Positions 1 to 5,664 of a DNA stretch of 6,735 nucleotides are shown here, piece by piece. Source of the DNA: an uncultured Dehalococcoidia bacterium (GTDB lineage: Bacteria > Chloroflexota > Dehalococcoidia > Tepidiformales > Tepidiformaceae). Positions within the stretch are counted from its first letter, which is position 1, and each line of letters starts with the position of its first letter. The stretch lies in contig CALFYR010000058.1 of assembly GCA_937954195.1 (NCBI GenBank), forward strand, positions 1 to 6,735, given 5' to 3'. Below the pieces are notes generated by a model, which did not search any database, was not told where the DNA came from, and saw only the letters and a program-made list of their open reading frames with translations. Both the position numbers and the translations under genes were made by a program.

Positions 1-123
1 CGCATCTACGACCAGTACCAGCAGAAGGGGTACGCCTACGACATGGCCTTCACCCTGAGCACGATGATCGAGTTCGCTCCTGTTGCCGCCCCCGTTGCGG
101 AACTGGCCGGAGCAACGGCCTGA
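1..123 (+). CDS. C-terminal fragment of a cysteine hydrolase-like (isochorismatase superfamily) protein
   Basis: Frame 1 is open from the window edge to a TGA at 121-123 and gives the last 40 residues of a protein whose start lies outside the window. No catalytic residue is in this fragment, so the family call rests on similarity to the next gene. Aligned by eye with one gap, about 22 of 40 residues match the C-terminus of the hydrolase at 268-936. The shared features are the spaced R-Y-QY pattern, the block EFAPVA, and an ending of EL, one variable residue, then GATA. The two genes are therefore probably tandem paralogues. Few third-position matches remain between the two ends, so the duplication looks old rather than recent. 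If the missing part carries the same Asp-Lys-Cys triad, this would be a second amide- or ureide-cleaving enzyme. It could also be a diverged or inactive partner subunit; nothing here decides that. Confidence 0.8.
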   Translation, partial: RIYDQYQQKGYAYDMAFTLSTMIEFAPVAAPVAELAGATA

Positions 124-162
124 CTGATTCGAGCAATAGAAACGGCTGACCACTCGTAACTG

Positions 163-179
163 CCGCGTAATAAACGCGG
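163..179 (+). other. Small perfect hairpin in the gap between the two hydrolase genes
   Basis: CCGCGT (163-168) pairs perfectly with ACGCGG (174-179) around the A/T-only loop AATAA. It lies 39 bases after the upstream stop codon and about 90 bases before the next start. No T-tract follows, so it is not a standard intrinsic terminator. It could stabilise the 3' end of the upstream transcript or be an operator-like inverted repeat. A 6-bp stem can also arise by chance in GC-rich DNA. I see no convincing promoter in the rest of the 124-267 gap. Confidence 0.35.
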
Positions 180-254
180 AATACCGCCGCAACACTTGGA
201 GCATAGCTTGACCACATCGATGGTGCTGACATCCAAAGCCATGGTTGCGAACGA

Positions 255-260
255 TAGGAG
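255..260 (+). promoter_or_regulatory. Ribosome binding site that fixes the hydrolase start at 268
   Basis: TAGGAG (core GGAG at 257-260) lies 7 bases before the ATG at 268. The same frame is open further upstream to a TTG at 196, an ATG at 220 and an ATG at 241. Those would add up to 24 residues that do not resemble the start of a hydrolase, and none has a comparable purine-rich site at the right distance. The site therefore supports the start at 268. Confidence 0.75.
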
Positions 261-267
261 AACTGAA

Positions 268-936
268 ATGGCCTGGGATCCACTTCCTGAAACAGTAACC
301 ATCACCGTTGATACGCCAACCCCCAAGGCATTCAACCTGGACCCGAAGAAGACGGCTGTGGTTGTTGTCGATATGCAGAACAACTTCTGCAAGAAAGGCA
401 ACGAACGTTCCTTCAATGTGATCGAAGGAAATGCGCGACTACTCGAAAAGGCGCGCGCCGCCGGGGCGACCGTCATCTACGTGCAATCGGTTCGCACCGA
501 GGATTCGCCCGAGCACGCCTACTACAACCTGCCGCTCCACCTGCTGGTTGGCACGTGGGATGTGGAGATCGTGGAGGAGATCGCCCCGAAGCCGGGCGAG
601 CCCGTCATCCAGAAGTGGAGCCACGACGTCTGGGCGTGGGAGGGCATGGAGGAGCTGCTCGCCGAGAAGGGCATTACCGCCGGCGAGTGGACCGTGCTGG
701 TCACCGGCGTATCCGCCGCGACCTGCGCGCATGCCGCCGCGCTCGGTTTCGCCAACCGCCATTACATGACGCTCATCCCGCTGGATTGCACGGCGGCGAC
801 CGTCGAGGCCGAGGCGCGGACGTACGCGCAGTACATGGGCGGCGCCTATAGCTACTGCATGGATTTCACGACGAGCAAGCTCGTGGAATTCGCCCCCGTG
901 GCGGTCGCGGGCGAACTGGTCGGGGCGACCGCCTAG
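268..936 (+). CDS. Cysteine hydrolase, isochorismatase-like superfamily (putative amidohydrolase)
   Basis: A 222-residue protein, a normal length for this cytoplasmic family, with no signal peptide or membrane segment. The family's Asp-Lys-Cys triad is visible: D35 in the beta-strand motif VVVVDMQNNF, K116 in VIQKWSHD, and the nucleophile C153 in TGVSAATCAHAAALGF, which has the usual turn just before the Cys. LDC at 172-174 matches the conserved strand that follows. Members hydrolyse C-N bonds in amides or ureides (N-carbamoylsarcosine, biuret, ureidoacrylate, nicotinamide) or the isochorismate ether bond. The Asp-x-His metal site of nicotinamidases is not seen after the first strand, which argues against nicotinamidase. 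The exact substrate is unknown. Its position between a likely paralogue and a peptide-class importer suggests it acts on an imported compound. The first 50 or so codons are less GC-biased than the rest. The start is chosen from the ribosome binding site at 255-260. Confidence 0.92.
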   Translation: MAWDPLPETVTITVDTPTPKAFNLDPKKTAVVVVDMQNNFCKKGNERSFNVIEGNARLLEKARAAGATVIYVQSVRTEDSPEHAYYNLPLHLLVGTWDVEIVEEIAPKPGEPVIQKWSHDVWAWEGMEELLAEKGITAGEWTVLVTGVSAATCAHAAALGFANRHYMTLIPLDCTAATVEAEARTYAQYMGGAYSYCMDFTTSKLVEFAPVAVAGELVGATA

Positions 937-958
937 GACGGCGCGCCAGCGAACACAC

Positions 959-990
959 GAGGGGAGCCGGGCACTTGCAAGGCTCCCCTC
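959..990 (+). terminator. Strong stem-loop between the hydrolase and binding-protein genes
   Basis: A perfect 10-bp stem pairs GAGGGGAGCC (959-968) with GGCTCCCCTC (981-990) around a 12-base loop. It begins 22 bases after the hydrolase stop codon and ends 53 bases before the next start. No U-tract follows (GGTAATTCAC), so it is not a classical intrinsic terminator. It may cause partial termination, or protect an mRNA end so that hydrolase and importer levels differ. The perfect stem makes a functional structure likely; which function is inference. The remaining gap to 1030 contains a GGGGCCCC palindrome at 1012-1019 and nothing else I recognise. Confidence 0.55.
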
Positions 991-1030
991 GGTAATTCAC
1001 AGCCAGGGGCAGGGGCCCCAATCCATTTCC

Positions 1031-1036
1031 AGAGGG
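1031..1036 (+). promoter_or_regulatory. Ribosome binding site for the GTG start of the binding-protein gene
   Basis: AGAGGG lies 7 bases before the GTG at 1044. The first in-frame ATG, at 1062, would begin just before the twin-arginine pair and has no such site upstream at proper spacing. The GTG start is therefore preferred. Either start keeps the complete export signal. Confidence 0.65.
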
Positions 1037-1043
1037 AAAGAAC

Positions 1044-2714
1044 GTGACGAACTTCCGCCGAATGCAACGCCGAACCATCCTGAAGGGCGCAGGCGCGGCC
1101 GCTGTCGCCGGTGGCCTTGGGGCCCTCTCCGTTTCCTGCGGCAGCGACGACGACGACGCCGCCGCGGACCCAACCGCGACGACGGACGCAGGCGATGGTG
1201 CGGTACCCACGACGGCCGTTTCGCCGACGGTGGACCCAAACGCCATCCAGCTCGCCGATGAGCAGAAGCTCCTGGTGCGGCAGTACAACGAGCCGGTTGG
1301 CCTGGACCCGCACACGCTGTTCCGGATCGAGGCCGAGAACATCGCCACGAATGTGTACGCGGCCCTCACCGCCTACGACCCTCTGACCGGCAACCCCATC
1401 CCCGACCTCGCGACCGAGTGGGAGATCTCGCCGGACGCGACCGAATACACCTTCAAGCTGGTCGACAACGCGACGTGGCACCAGGACTTCGGCCCGTTCA
1501 CGGCGGCCGACGTCGTGTACTCGTTCAACCGCGTGCTCGATTCGGCGCTCGGTTCGGTGTATGCCCCCGAGCTGAACAACATGCAGTCGGTCGAAGCGCT
1601 CGATGACTACACGGTGAAGTTCGTCCTCAAATCCCCCGACGTGAACTTCCTGTACCAGGTGGGCAACTACCACCAGGGCCAGATCGTGAAGAAGGAAGCG
1701 GTCGAGAAGTACGGTGCGGACTACGCCCGCAACCCCGTGGGCCTCGGGCCCTTCGAAATGACCGAGTGGCAGGCGAACAGCTACATGGTGCTCAAGCGCC
1801 ACGAGGGCTACCACAAGGGCCCGGCCACGCTGGAAGAGATTCGCTTCAACCTTATCCAGGAGGTGAACGCGGCCGAGGCTGCCATCATCAACGGGGAAGT
1901 CGATGTCGCGATGAGCATCGGCACGGTGCCGGAGCGCATCAAGCGGCTCACCGAAGCCGGGCTGGACTTGCCCCAGGTGAGCGGCGCTTCCAACAGCGTC
2001 TGGATGTTCAACCCCGAGTTCGGGCAGCTGAGCGACCCACGCCTGCGCAAGGCCATCGCCTACGGCATGGATATCAAGTCCTCGCTGGAACAGTTCAACC
2101 CCTCGGCGCGGCAGGCGTTCAGCATCCTCCCGCAGTACATGGAGATGTACTCGGACGCGGTGACGAAGTACACGTACGACCCTCAGAAGGCCAAGGCGCT
2201 CATGGCCGAAGCCGGCATCGAAAGCTTCAGCTACAAGCAGATGACCACGGCGGCCCAGGGCTCCGTGAGCGACGACATCCTCTACCAGCAGGCGCTGCTC
2301 AAGGACATCGGCATCAACATGGAGCTCGATATCGTCGAGAACACCGTGTACAACTCGCGGCGCACGGCGGGTGACTTCGAAGTTTCGAACCGCCTATACC
2401 CGGCGGTGAACCCGGACACGCTGCTGTTCGGCTACCTGCACCCGGATAACCTGCCGCCGAAGGGCTTCAACAGCGCGCGCTACAACAACCCCGAGGTGGT
2501 GAGCACCCTGGAGGCGGCTCGCGGCGAACTCGACCTGGAGAAGCGCAAGGAGCTCTACGCCAAGGTCCAGCAGATCGTCTCGGATGAGCTGCCCTACCTG
2601 CCGTACAGCTCGGGCGCGACAATCTGGGCCGCCTACCCGTACGTGAAGAACGTCGTGGTAGACAAGCTCTCGGCGGTCAACTGGTATCCCGTCGTCATCG
2701 AGGCGCACTCGTGA
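1044..2714 (+). CDS. ABC transporter substrate-binding lipoprotein, SBP family 5 (peptide/nickel class)
   Basis: A 556-residue extracytoplasmic binding protein that would deliver solute to the permeases encoded next. The N-terminus has a twin-arginine motif (R9-R10, RRTILKG), a hydrophobic Ala/Gly-rich stretch at 15-31 and a plausible lipobox ending at C32, so Tat export and lipid anchoring are likely. Residues 33-66 are an acidic, Ala/Thr/Pro-rich linker. The family 5 domain follows: the N-terminal lobe starts near residue 75 (QYNEPVGLDPH), and the conserved block DATEYTFKL, then WH and PFTAADVVYSFNRVLD, lies at 131-166. RKAIAYGMD is at 335-343 and the final lobe returns at about 445-555. 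The length is usual for the family. At 452-458 the region aligned by eye with the N-terminus-binding Asp of E. coli DppA reads YPAVNPD, with Pro in its place, so a standard peptide ligand is uncertain. The stop codon overlaps the next start by 4 bases. Confidence 0.95.
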   Translation: MTNFRRMQRRTILKGAGAAAVAGGLGALSVSCGSDDDDAAADPTATTDAGDGAVPTTAVSPTVDPNAIQLADEQKLLVRQYNEPVGLDPHTLFRIEAENIATNVYAALTAYDPLTGNPIPDLATEWEISPDATEYTFKLVDNATWHQDFGPFTAADVVYSFNRVLDSALGSVYAPELNNMQSVEALDDYTVKFVLKSPDVNFLYQVGNYHQGQIVKKEAVEKYGADYARNPVGLGPFEMTEWQANSYMVLKRHEGYHKGPATLEEIRFNLIQEVNAAEAAIINGEVDVAMSIGTVPERIKRLTEAGLDLPQVSGASNSVWMFNPEFGQLSDPRLRKAIAYGMDIKSSLEQFNPSARQAFSILPQYMEMYSDAVTKYTYDPQKAKALMAEAGIESFSYKQMTTAAQGSVSDDILYQQALLKDIGINMELDIVENTVYNSRRTAGDFEVSNRLYPAVNPDTLLFGYLHPDNLPPKGFNSARYNNPEVVSTLEAARGELDLEKRKELYAKVQQIVSDELPYLPYSSGATIWAAYPYVKNVVVDKLSAVNWYPVVIEAHS

Positions 2715-3661
2715 CCGCGTACCTGATCAAGCGTGGTGGGGCTGTTGTCCCCACCGTGCTTGGCATCGTAACGGTGGTCTTCCTGATGGTCCGGCTCATC
2801 CCGGGCGACCCGGCGGCGGCAGTCGGCGGCGAGACGCTCAGCGGTGAAGCGCTCGAGCTGCTCCGGGAGCGGCTCGGGACCAACGGGCCGCTGCTGGAGC
2901 AGTACTGGAACTACGTCAGCAGCGTCGCCCAGTTCGACCTGGGCCGGTCGCTCCACACCGGGCTTCCGGTCACCACCATGGTGATGGACGCCCTTCCGGT
3001 AACGGTGGTCGTTGGCCTTTCCAGCCTCGTGCTGGGGATGATCATCTCGGTGCCAATTGGCGCGTTCGCCGCCTATGCCCGGTCCCGGGGTAATGTGGGC
3101 GCTGATTCAGCGCTCACCACCGGCGCGATGATCATCGACACCATCCCGGGCTTCTGGCTCGCGCTGATTTTCATTCTGTTCTTCTCCATCCAGCTCGGCT
3201 GGTTCCCCGTCTCCGGGCCCATTGATTGGGGCGACCCCGTCCACGTGGTCAAGCGGCTCGCATTGCCAGTATCGATCCTCTCGATCGGCCAGGTGGCATC
3301 GGTGGCCCGAATCACTCGGACCGCGGTGCTCGAAAGCCTGAACGATGACTACGTCCGAACGGCCCGGGCCCTCGGGACACCAGAGCTCCAGGTGCTGTTC
3401 CGCCACGCGCTTCGCAATTCGGCGCTACCCCTGGTGACGATTACCGGCCTGAGCGTCGGGCGGCTCATCGGCGGCACCGTCATCACCGAGAGCATCTTCA
3501 GCCTGCCTGGTATGGGCACCGTCCTCATCAAGGCCATCGCGGGCCGGGACTACCCGGTCATCCAGGGCGTGATCCTGCTGTTCGCGCTCATGTTCGTCAT
3601 CGTCAACGTCCTCACGGACGTGGTGTACACGCGAGTCGACCCCCGGGTGCGGCTCTCCTGA
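2711..3661 (+). CDS. ABC transporter permease, DppB/OppB type
   Basis: A 316-residue inner-membrane protein that would form one half of the import channel. Hydrophobic segments lie near residues 11-29, 97-119, 139-160, 181-195, 238-258 and 283-304, the six-helix layout of this family, with the large extracytoplasmic loop after helix 1. The family-typical IPGDPAAA lies at 30-37. The cytoplasmic EAA-type loop that docks on an ATPase is at 214-236 (YVRTARALG then HALRN) and keeps its conserved glycine, G222. SIFSLPGMG at 261-269 and the ending DPRVRLS are further DppB-type signatures. The GTG start overlaps the binding-protein stop in the sequence GTGA. GAGG at 2700-2703 lies 7 bases upstream, so translation is probably coupled. 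The family assignment is secure; the substrate is not. Confidence 0.95.
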   Translation: MTAYLIKRGGAVVPTVLGIVTVVFLMVRLIPGDPAAAVGGETLSGEALELLRERLGTNGPLLEQYWNYVSSVAQFDLGRSLHTGLPVTTMVMDALPVTVVVGLSSLVLGMIISVPIGAFAAYARSRGNVGADSALTTGAMIIDTIPGFWLALIFILFFSIQLGWFPVSGPIDWGDPVHVVKRLALPVSILSIGQVASVARITRTAVLESLNDDYVRTARALGTPELQVLFRHALRNSALPLVTITGLSVGRLIGGTVITESIFSLPGMGTVLIKAIAGRDYPVIQGVILLFALMFVIVNVLTDVVYTRVDPRVRLS

Positions 3662-3696
3662 TCCAACTCGGCGCCGGCAGGCGGGAGGCAGAATCG

Positions 3697-4593
3697 ATGC
3701 AATACTCAGGTGCACAGGCGGCGGCCGGGAACCCGGCCGCGCGAACTACGGCCAGGCTCCCGTTCCGCGGGATGAAGGCGTTCGTTGGCAACCGGAACAA
3801 CCTGCTCGGGTTGATCATCCTTTCGCCCATTGTGCTGTTGGCCGCCGTGGCGCCATGGCTGCCGATCCCGGACCCGCTGGCGCCGGACATTCGCGCCTCG
3901 CTCGTGGGGCCGTCGCTCGAACACCCCTTCGGCACCGACAAGCTGGGCCGCGACATCTTCTCCAGGACGCTCTCCGGGCTGAAGGTGTCGCTCACGGTTG
4001 GCTTCGCGGCGGCAACCATCGCGCTCACGGTTGGCATGGTGCTCGGCACCATCGCCGGGTTCATGGGGAAGACGGTCGATATGGCCGTCTCGGCCGTGGT
4101 GGACCTGTTCCTCGCGTTCCCGTCGCTGCTGCTGGCCATCGGCTTCATCGCCGTGTTCGGGCCCGGGATGTGGCAGGTGATCCTGGCGATCTCGCTCTCC
4201 GATGCGCCGCGGGCGGTCCGCCTCCAGCGTTCGCTCGCCCTGAGCCTGAAGTCACGCACGTACATCGATGCCGCCCGCATGGCGTCCGCGCCGACGTGGT
4301 GGCTTCTCATGAAGCACGTCATCCCCAACACCATCGCGCCGATGCTGGTGGTGGCCTCCATCTACGCGGCGAACGCGATCCTGGCGGAGGCCGCACTCAG
4401 CTTCCTCGGCCTCGGGCTCGTCCCGCCGGAGCCGTCGCTCGGCAACCTCGTCTCCGAAGGCCGCGAGTACCTGCGCGAGGCCTGGTGGATTTCGACCCTC
4501 CCCGGCGTCTTCATCGTCATCGTCTCGATCAGCCTGCACCTGTTCTCGGACGGCATTCGCGAAAACCTGGACCCCCGCGCGGCGGGCCACTAG
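3697..4593 (+). CDS. ABC transporter permease, DppC/OppC type
   Basis: A 298-residue inner-membrane protein, partner of the preceding permease. It has a short cytoplasmic N-terminus, a first helix near 37-54, and then the DppC/OppC extracytoplasmic signature at 76-99 (HPFGTDKLGRDIFSR followed by SGLK). More helices lie near 97-121, 134-156, 213-230 and 267-285. The ATPase-contacting EAA loop spans 189-211 (YIDAARMASAP, ending HVIPN). The position that is usually glycine is S197 (codon TCC at 4285-4287), an unusual change. EAALSFLGLG at 231-240, PSLGN at 246-250 and the ending SDGIRENLDPR match the family well. A clear GGGAGG at 3683-3688, 8 bases before the ATG, supports this start. The gene follows the DppB-type permease by 35 bases, so it should be in the same operon. 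Confidence 0.95.
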   Translation: MQYSGAQAAAGNPAARTTARLPFRGMKAFVGNRNNLLGLIILSPIVLLAAVAPWLPIPDPLAPDIRASLVGPSLEHPFGTDKLGRDIFSRTLSGLKVSLTVGFAAATIALTVGMVLGTIAGFMGKTVDMAVSAVVDLFLAFPSLLLAIGFIAVFGPGMWQVILAISLSDAPRAVRLQRSLALSLKSRTYIDAARMASAPTWWLLMKHVIPNTIAPMLVVASIYAANAILAEAALSFLGLGLVPPEPSLGNLVSEGREYLREAWWISTLPGVFIVIVSISLHLFSDGIRENLDPRAAGH

Positions 4594-4611
4594 GCGAAAG
4601 GAGCCCTTGCT

Positions 4612-5664
4612 ATGACTTCCTCCGCAACCCTGGCCCGTCCCGCTTCCCCCGGCTACGGCGTCGAACCGTTGCTCAGCGTCCGCGACCTCTCCGTGGAGTT
4701 CGAAACGAAGCGCGGCACCGTGAAAGCCGTCGACAACGTGAGCTTCGACCTTGCGCCGGGCGAGCGGCTCGCCATCGTGGGCGAATCCGGCTCCGGCAAG
4801 AGCGTCATGTCGATGTCGCTCCTGCAACTTGTCACCTACCCCGGCAAGATCGTCTCCGGGAGTGCCATGCTCGAAGGGCAGGACCTGCTCGCGCTGCAGG
4901 GCCGCGAGTTGCGGGCCATCCGCGGTTCGAAGGTCACGATGATCTTCCAGGACCCGATGACCTCGCTGAACCCGGTGCTTCGGGTCATCGACCAGATCAC
5001 TGCGCCGTTGAAGCGGCACCTCGGACTTTCGCAGCACGCCGCCGAACAGAAGGCCCTTGAGGCCCTCCGTCGCGTCGGCATCCCCGACCCGGAACGCAAC
5101 ATCCGGGCGTTCCCGCACGAACTGAGCGGTGGCATGCGCCAGCGCGTCCTCATCGCCATGGCCGTCGCCTGCGAACCCCGGCTGCTCATCGCCGATGAAC
5201 CGACAACCGCGCTTGATGTGACCATCCAGGCGCAGATCATCGAGTTGCTGAAGGAACAGGCGGCGGCCCTGAACTCGGCCGTGATCTTCGTGACCCACGA
5301 CATGGGCGTCGTCGCGCGTTTCGCGCACCGCGTCGGAGTGATGTACGGCGGACGTCTCGTCGAGATTGGCCCGGTCGAGGAGATCTTCGAGAACCCCCAG
5401 CACCCCTACACCCGCGGATTGCTCGCCTCCATCCCGACCGTTGGGGGCGAAATGCCGGAGCGGCTCGCGCAGATTGACGGCACGCCACCGGACCTGGCGC
5501 GGCTGCCCGAGGGCTGCTCGTTCGCGCCTCGCTGCGATCTCGTGCAGGGACGCTGCCGGCAGGTGCGCCCGGAACTCACCCGCCGCGGAACGAATCACGA
5601 GGCGGCCTGCCTCGTCACCGAAACCGAACCCGGAGGAGCCCAATGGCGACAGCCGAACCACTAA
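4612..5664 (+). CDS. ABC transporter ATP-binding protein, DppD/OppD type
   Basis: A 350-residue cytoplasmic ATPase, one of the two motor subunits. All nucleotide-binding elements are intact: Walker A GESGSGKS (57-64), Q-loop Gln 113 in IFQDPMTSLNP, signature LSGGMRQR (171-178), Walker B LLIADEP with D195 and catalytic E196, D-loop ALD (200-202), and switch H229. The C-terminal oligopeptide-transporter extension starts near 264 (HPYTRGLLASIP). It contains four Cys (C302, C308, C315, C333) in the pattern GCxFxPRC, C, HEAAC. Related OppD/DppD proteins bind an iron-sulfur cluster with such cysteines, so a cluster is possible here. AAAGGAG at 4597-4603, 8 bases before the ATG, supports the start. 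The gene begins 18 bases after the permease stop. Its 3' end overlaps the next ATPase gene by 22 bases. Confidence 0.96.
   Translation: MTSSATLARPASPGYGVEPLLSVRDLSVEFETKRGTVKAVDNVSFDLAPGERLAIVGESGSGKSVMSMSLLQLVTYPGKIVSGSAMLEGQDLLALQGRELRAIRGSKVTMIFQDPMTSLNPVLRVIDQITAPLKRHLGLSQHAAEQKALEALRRVGIPDPERNIRAFPHELSGGMRQRVLIAMAVACEPRLLIADEPTTALDVTIQAQIIELLKEQAAALNSAVIFVTHDMGVVARFAHRVGVMYGGRLVEIGPVEEIFENPQHPYTRGLLASIPTVGGEMPERLAQIDGTPPDLARLPEGCSFAPRCDLVQGRCRQVRPELTRRGTNHEAACLVTETEPGGAQWRQPNH

Noticed and set aside
208..236. TTGACC at 208-213 as a promoter -35 element for the hydrolase gene
   Set aside because: The hexamer is good, but at 17-18 base spacing only ATCCAA or TCCAAA is found, which does not resemble a -10 element.
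196..267. 24-residue N-terminal extension of the hydrolase from a TTG
   Set aside because: No suitable ribosome binding site precedes it, while a good one lies 7 bases before the ATG at 268, and the added residues do not look like part of the enzyme.
933..1814. 293-codon minus-strand frame opposite the binding-protein gene
   Set aside because: The + strand carries the signal sequence and family 5 motifs; the reverse product resembles no known family and is a shadow of biased codons.
3662..3696. Palindrome CGGCGCCG (3669-3676) between the two permease genes
   Set aside because: Eight-base G/C palindromes are common in such DNA, the spacer is only 35 bases, and it is largely explained by the ribosome binding site of the next gene.
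3855..5060. 401-codon + strand frame overlapping the DppC-type permease and first ATPase
   Set aside because: It lies in another frame across two clearly real genes and their boundary; its product is Arg/His/Gly-rich with no membrane or ATPase motifs.
4252..5661. Long open frame on the minus strand (469 codons) opposite the permease and ATPase genes
   Set aside because: It is antisense to two genes with complete conserved motifs, and its product is rich in Arg, Asp, His and Val with no recognisable domain. Long reverse frames are expected opposite strongly G/C-biased codons.
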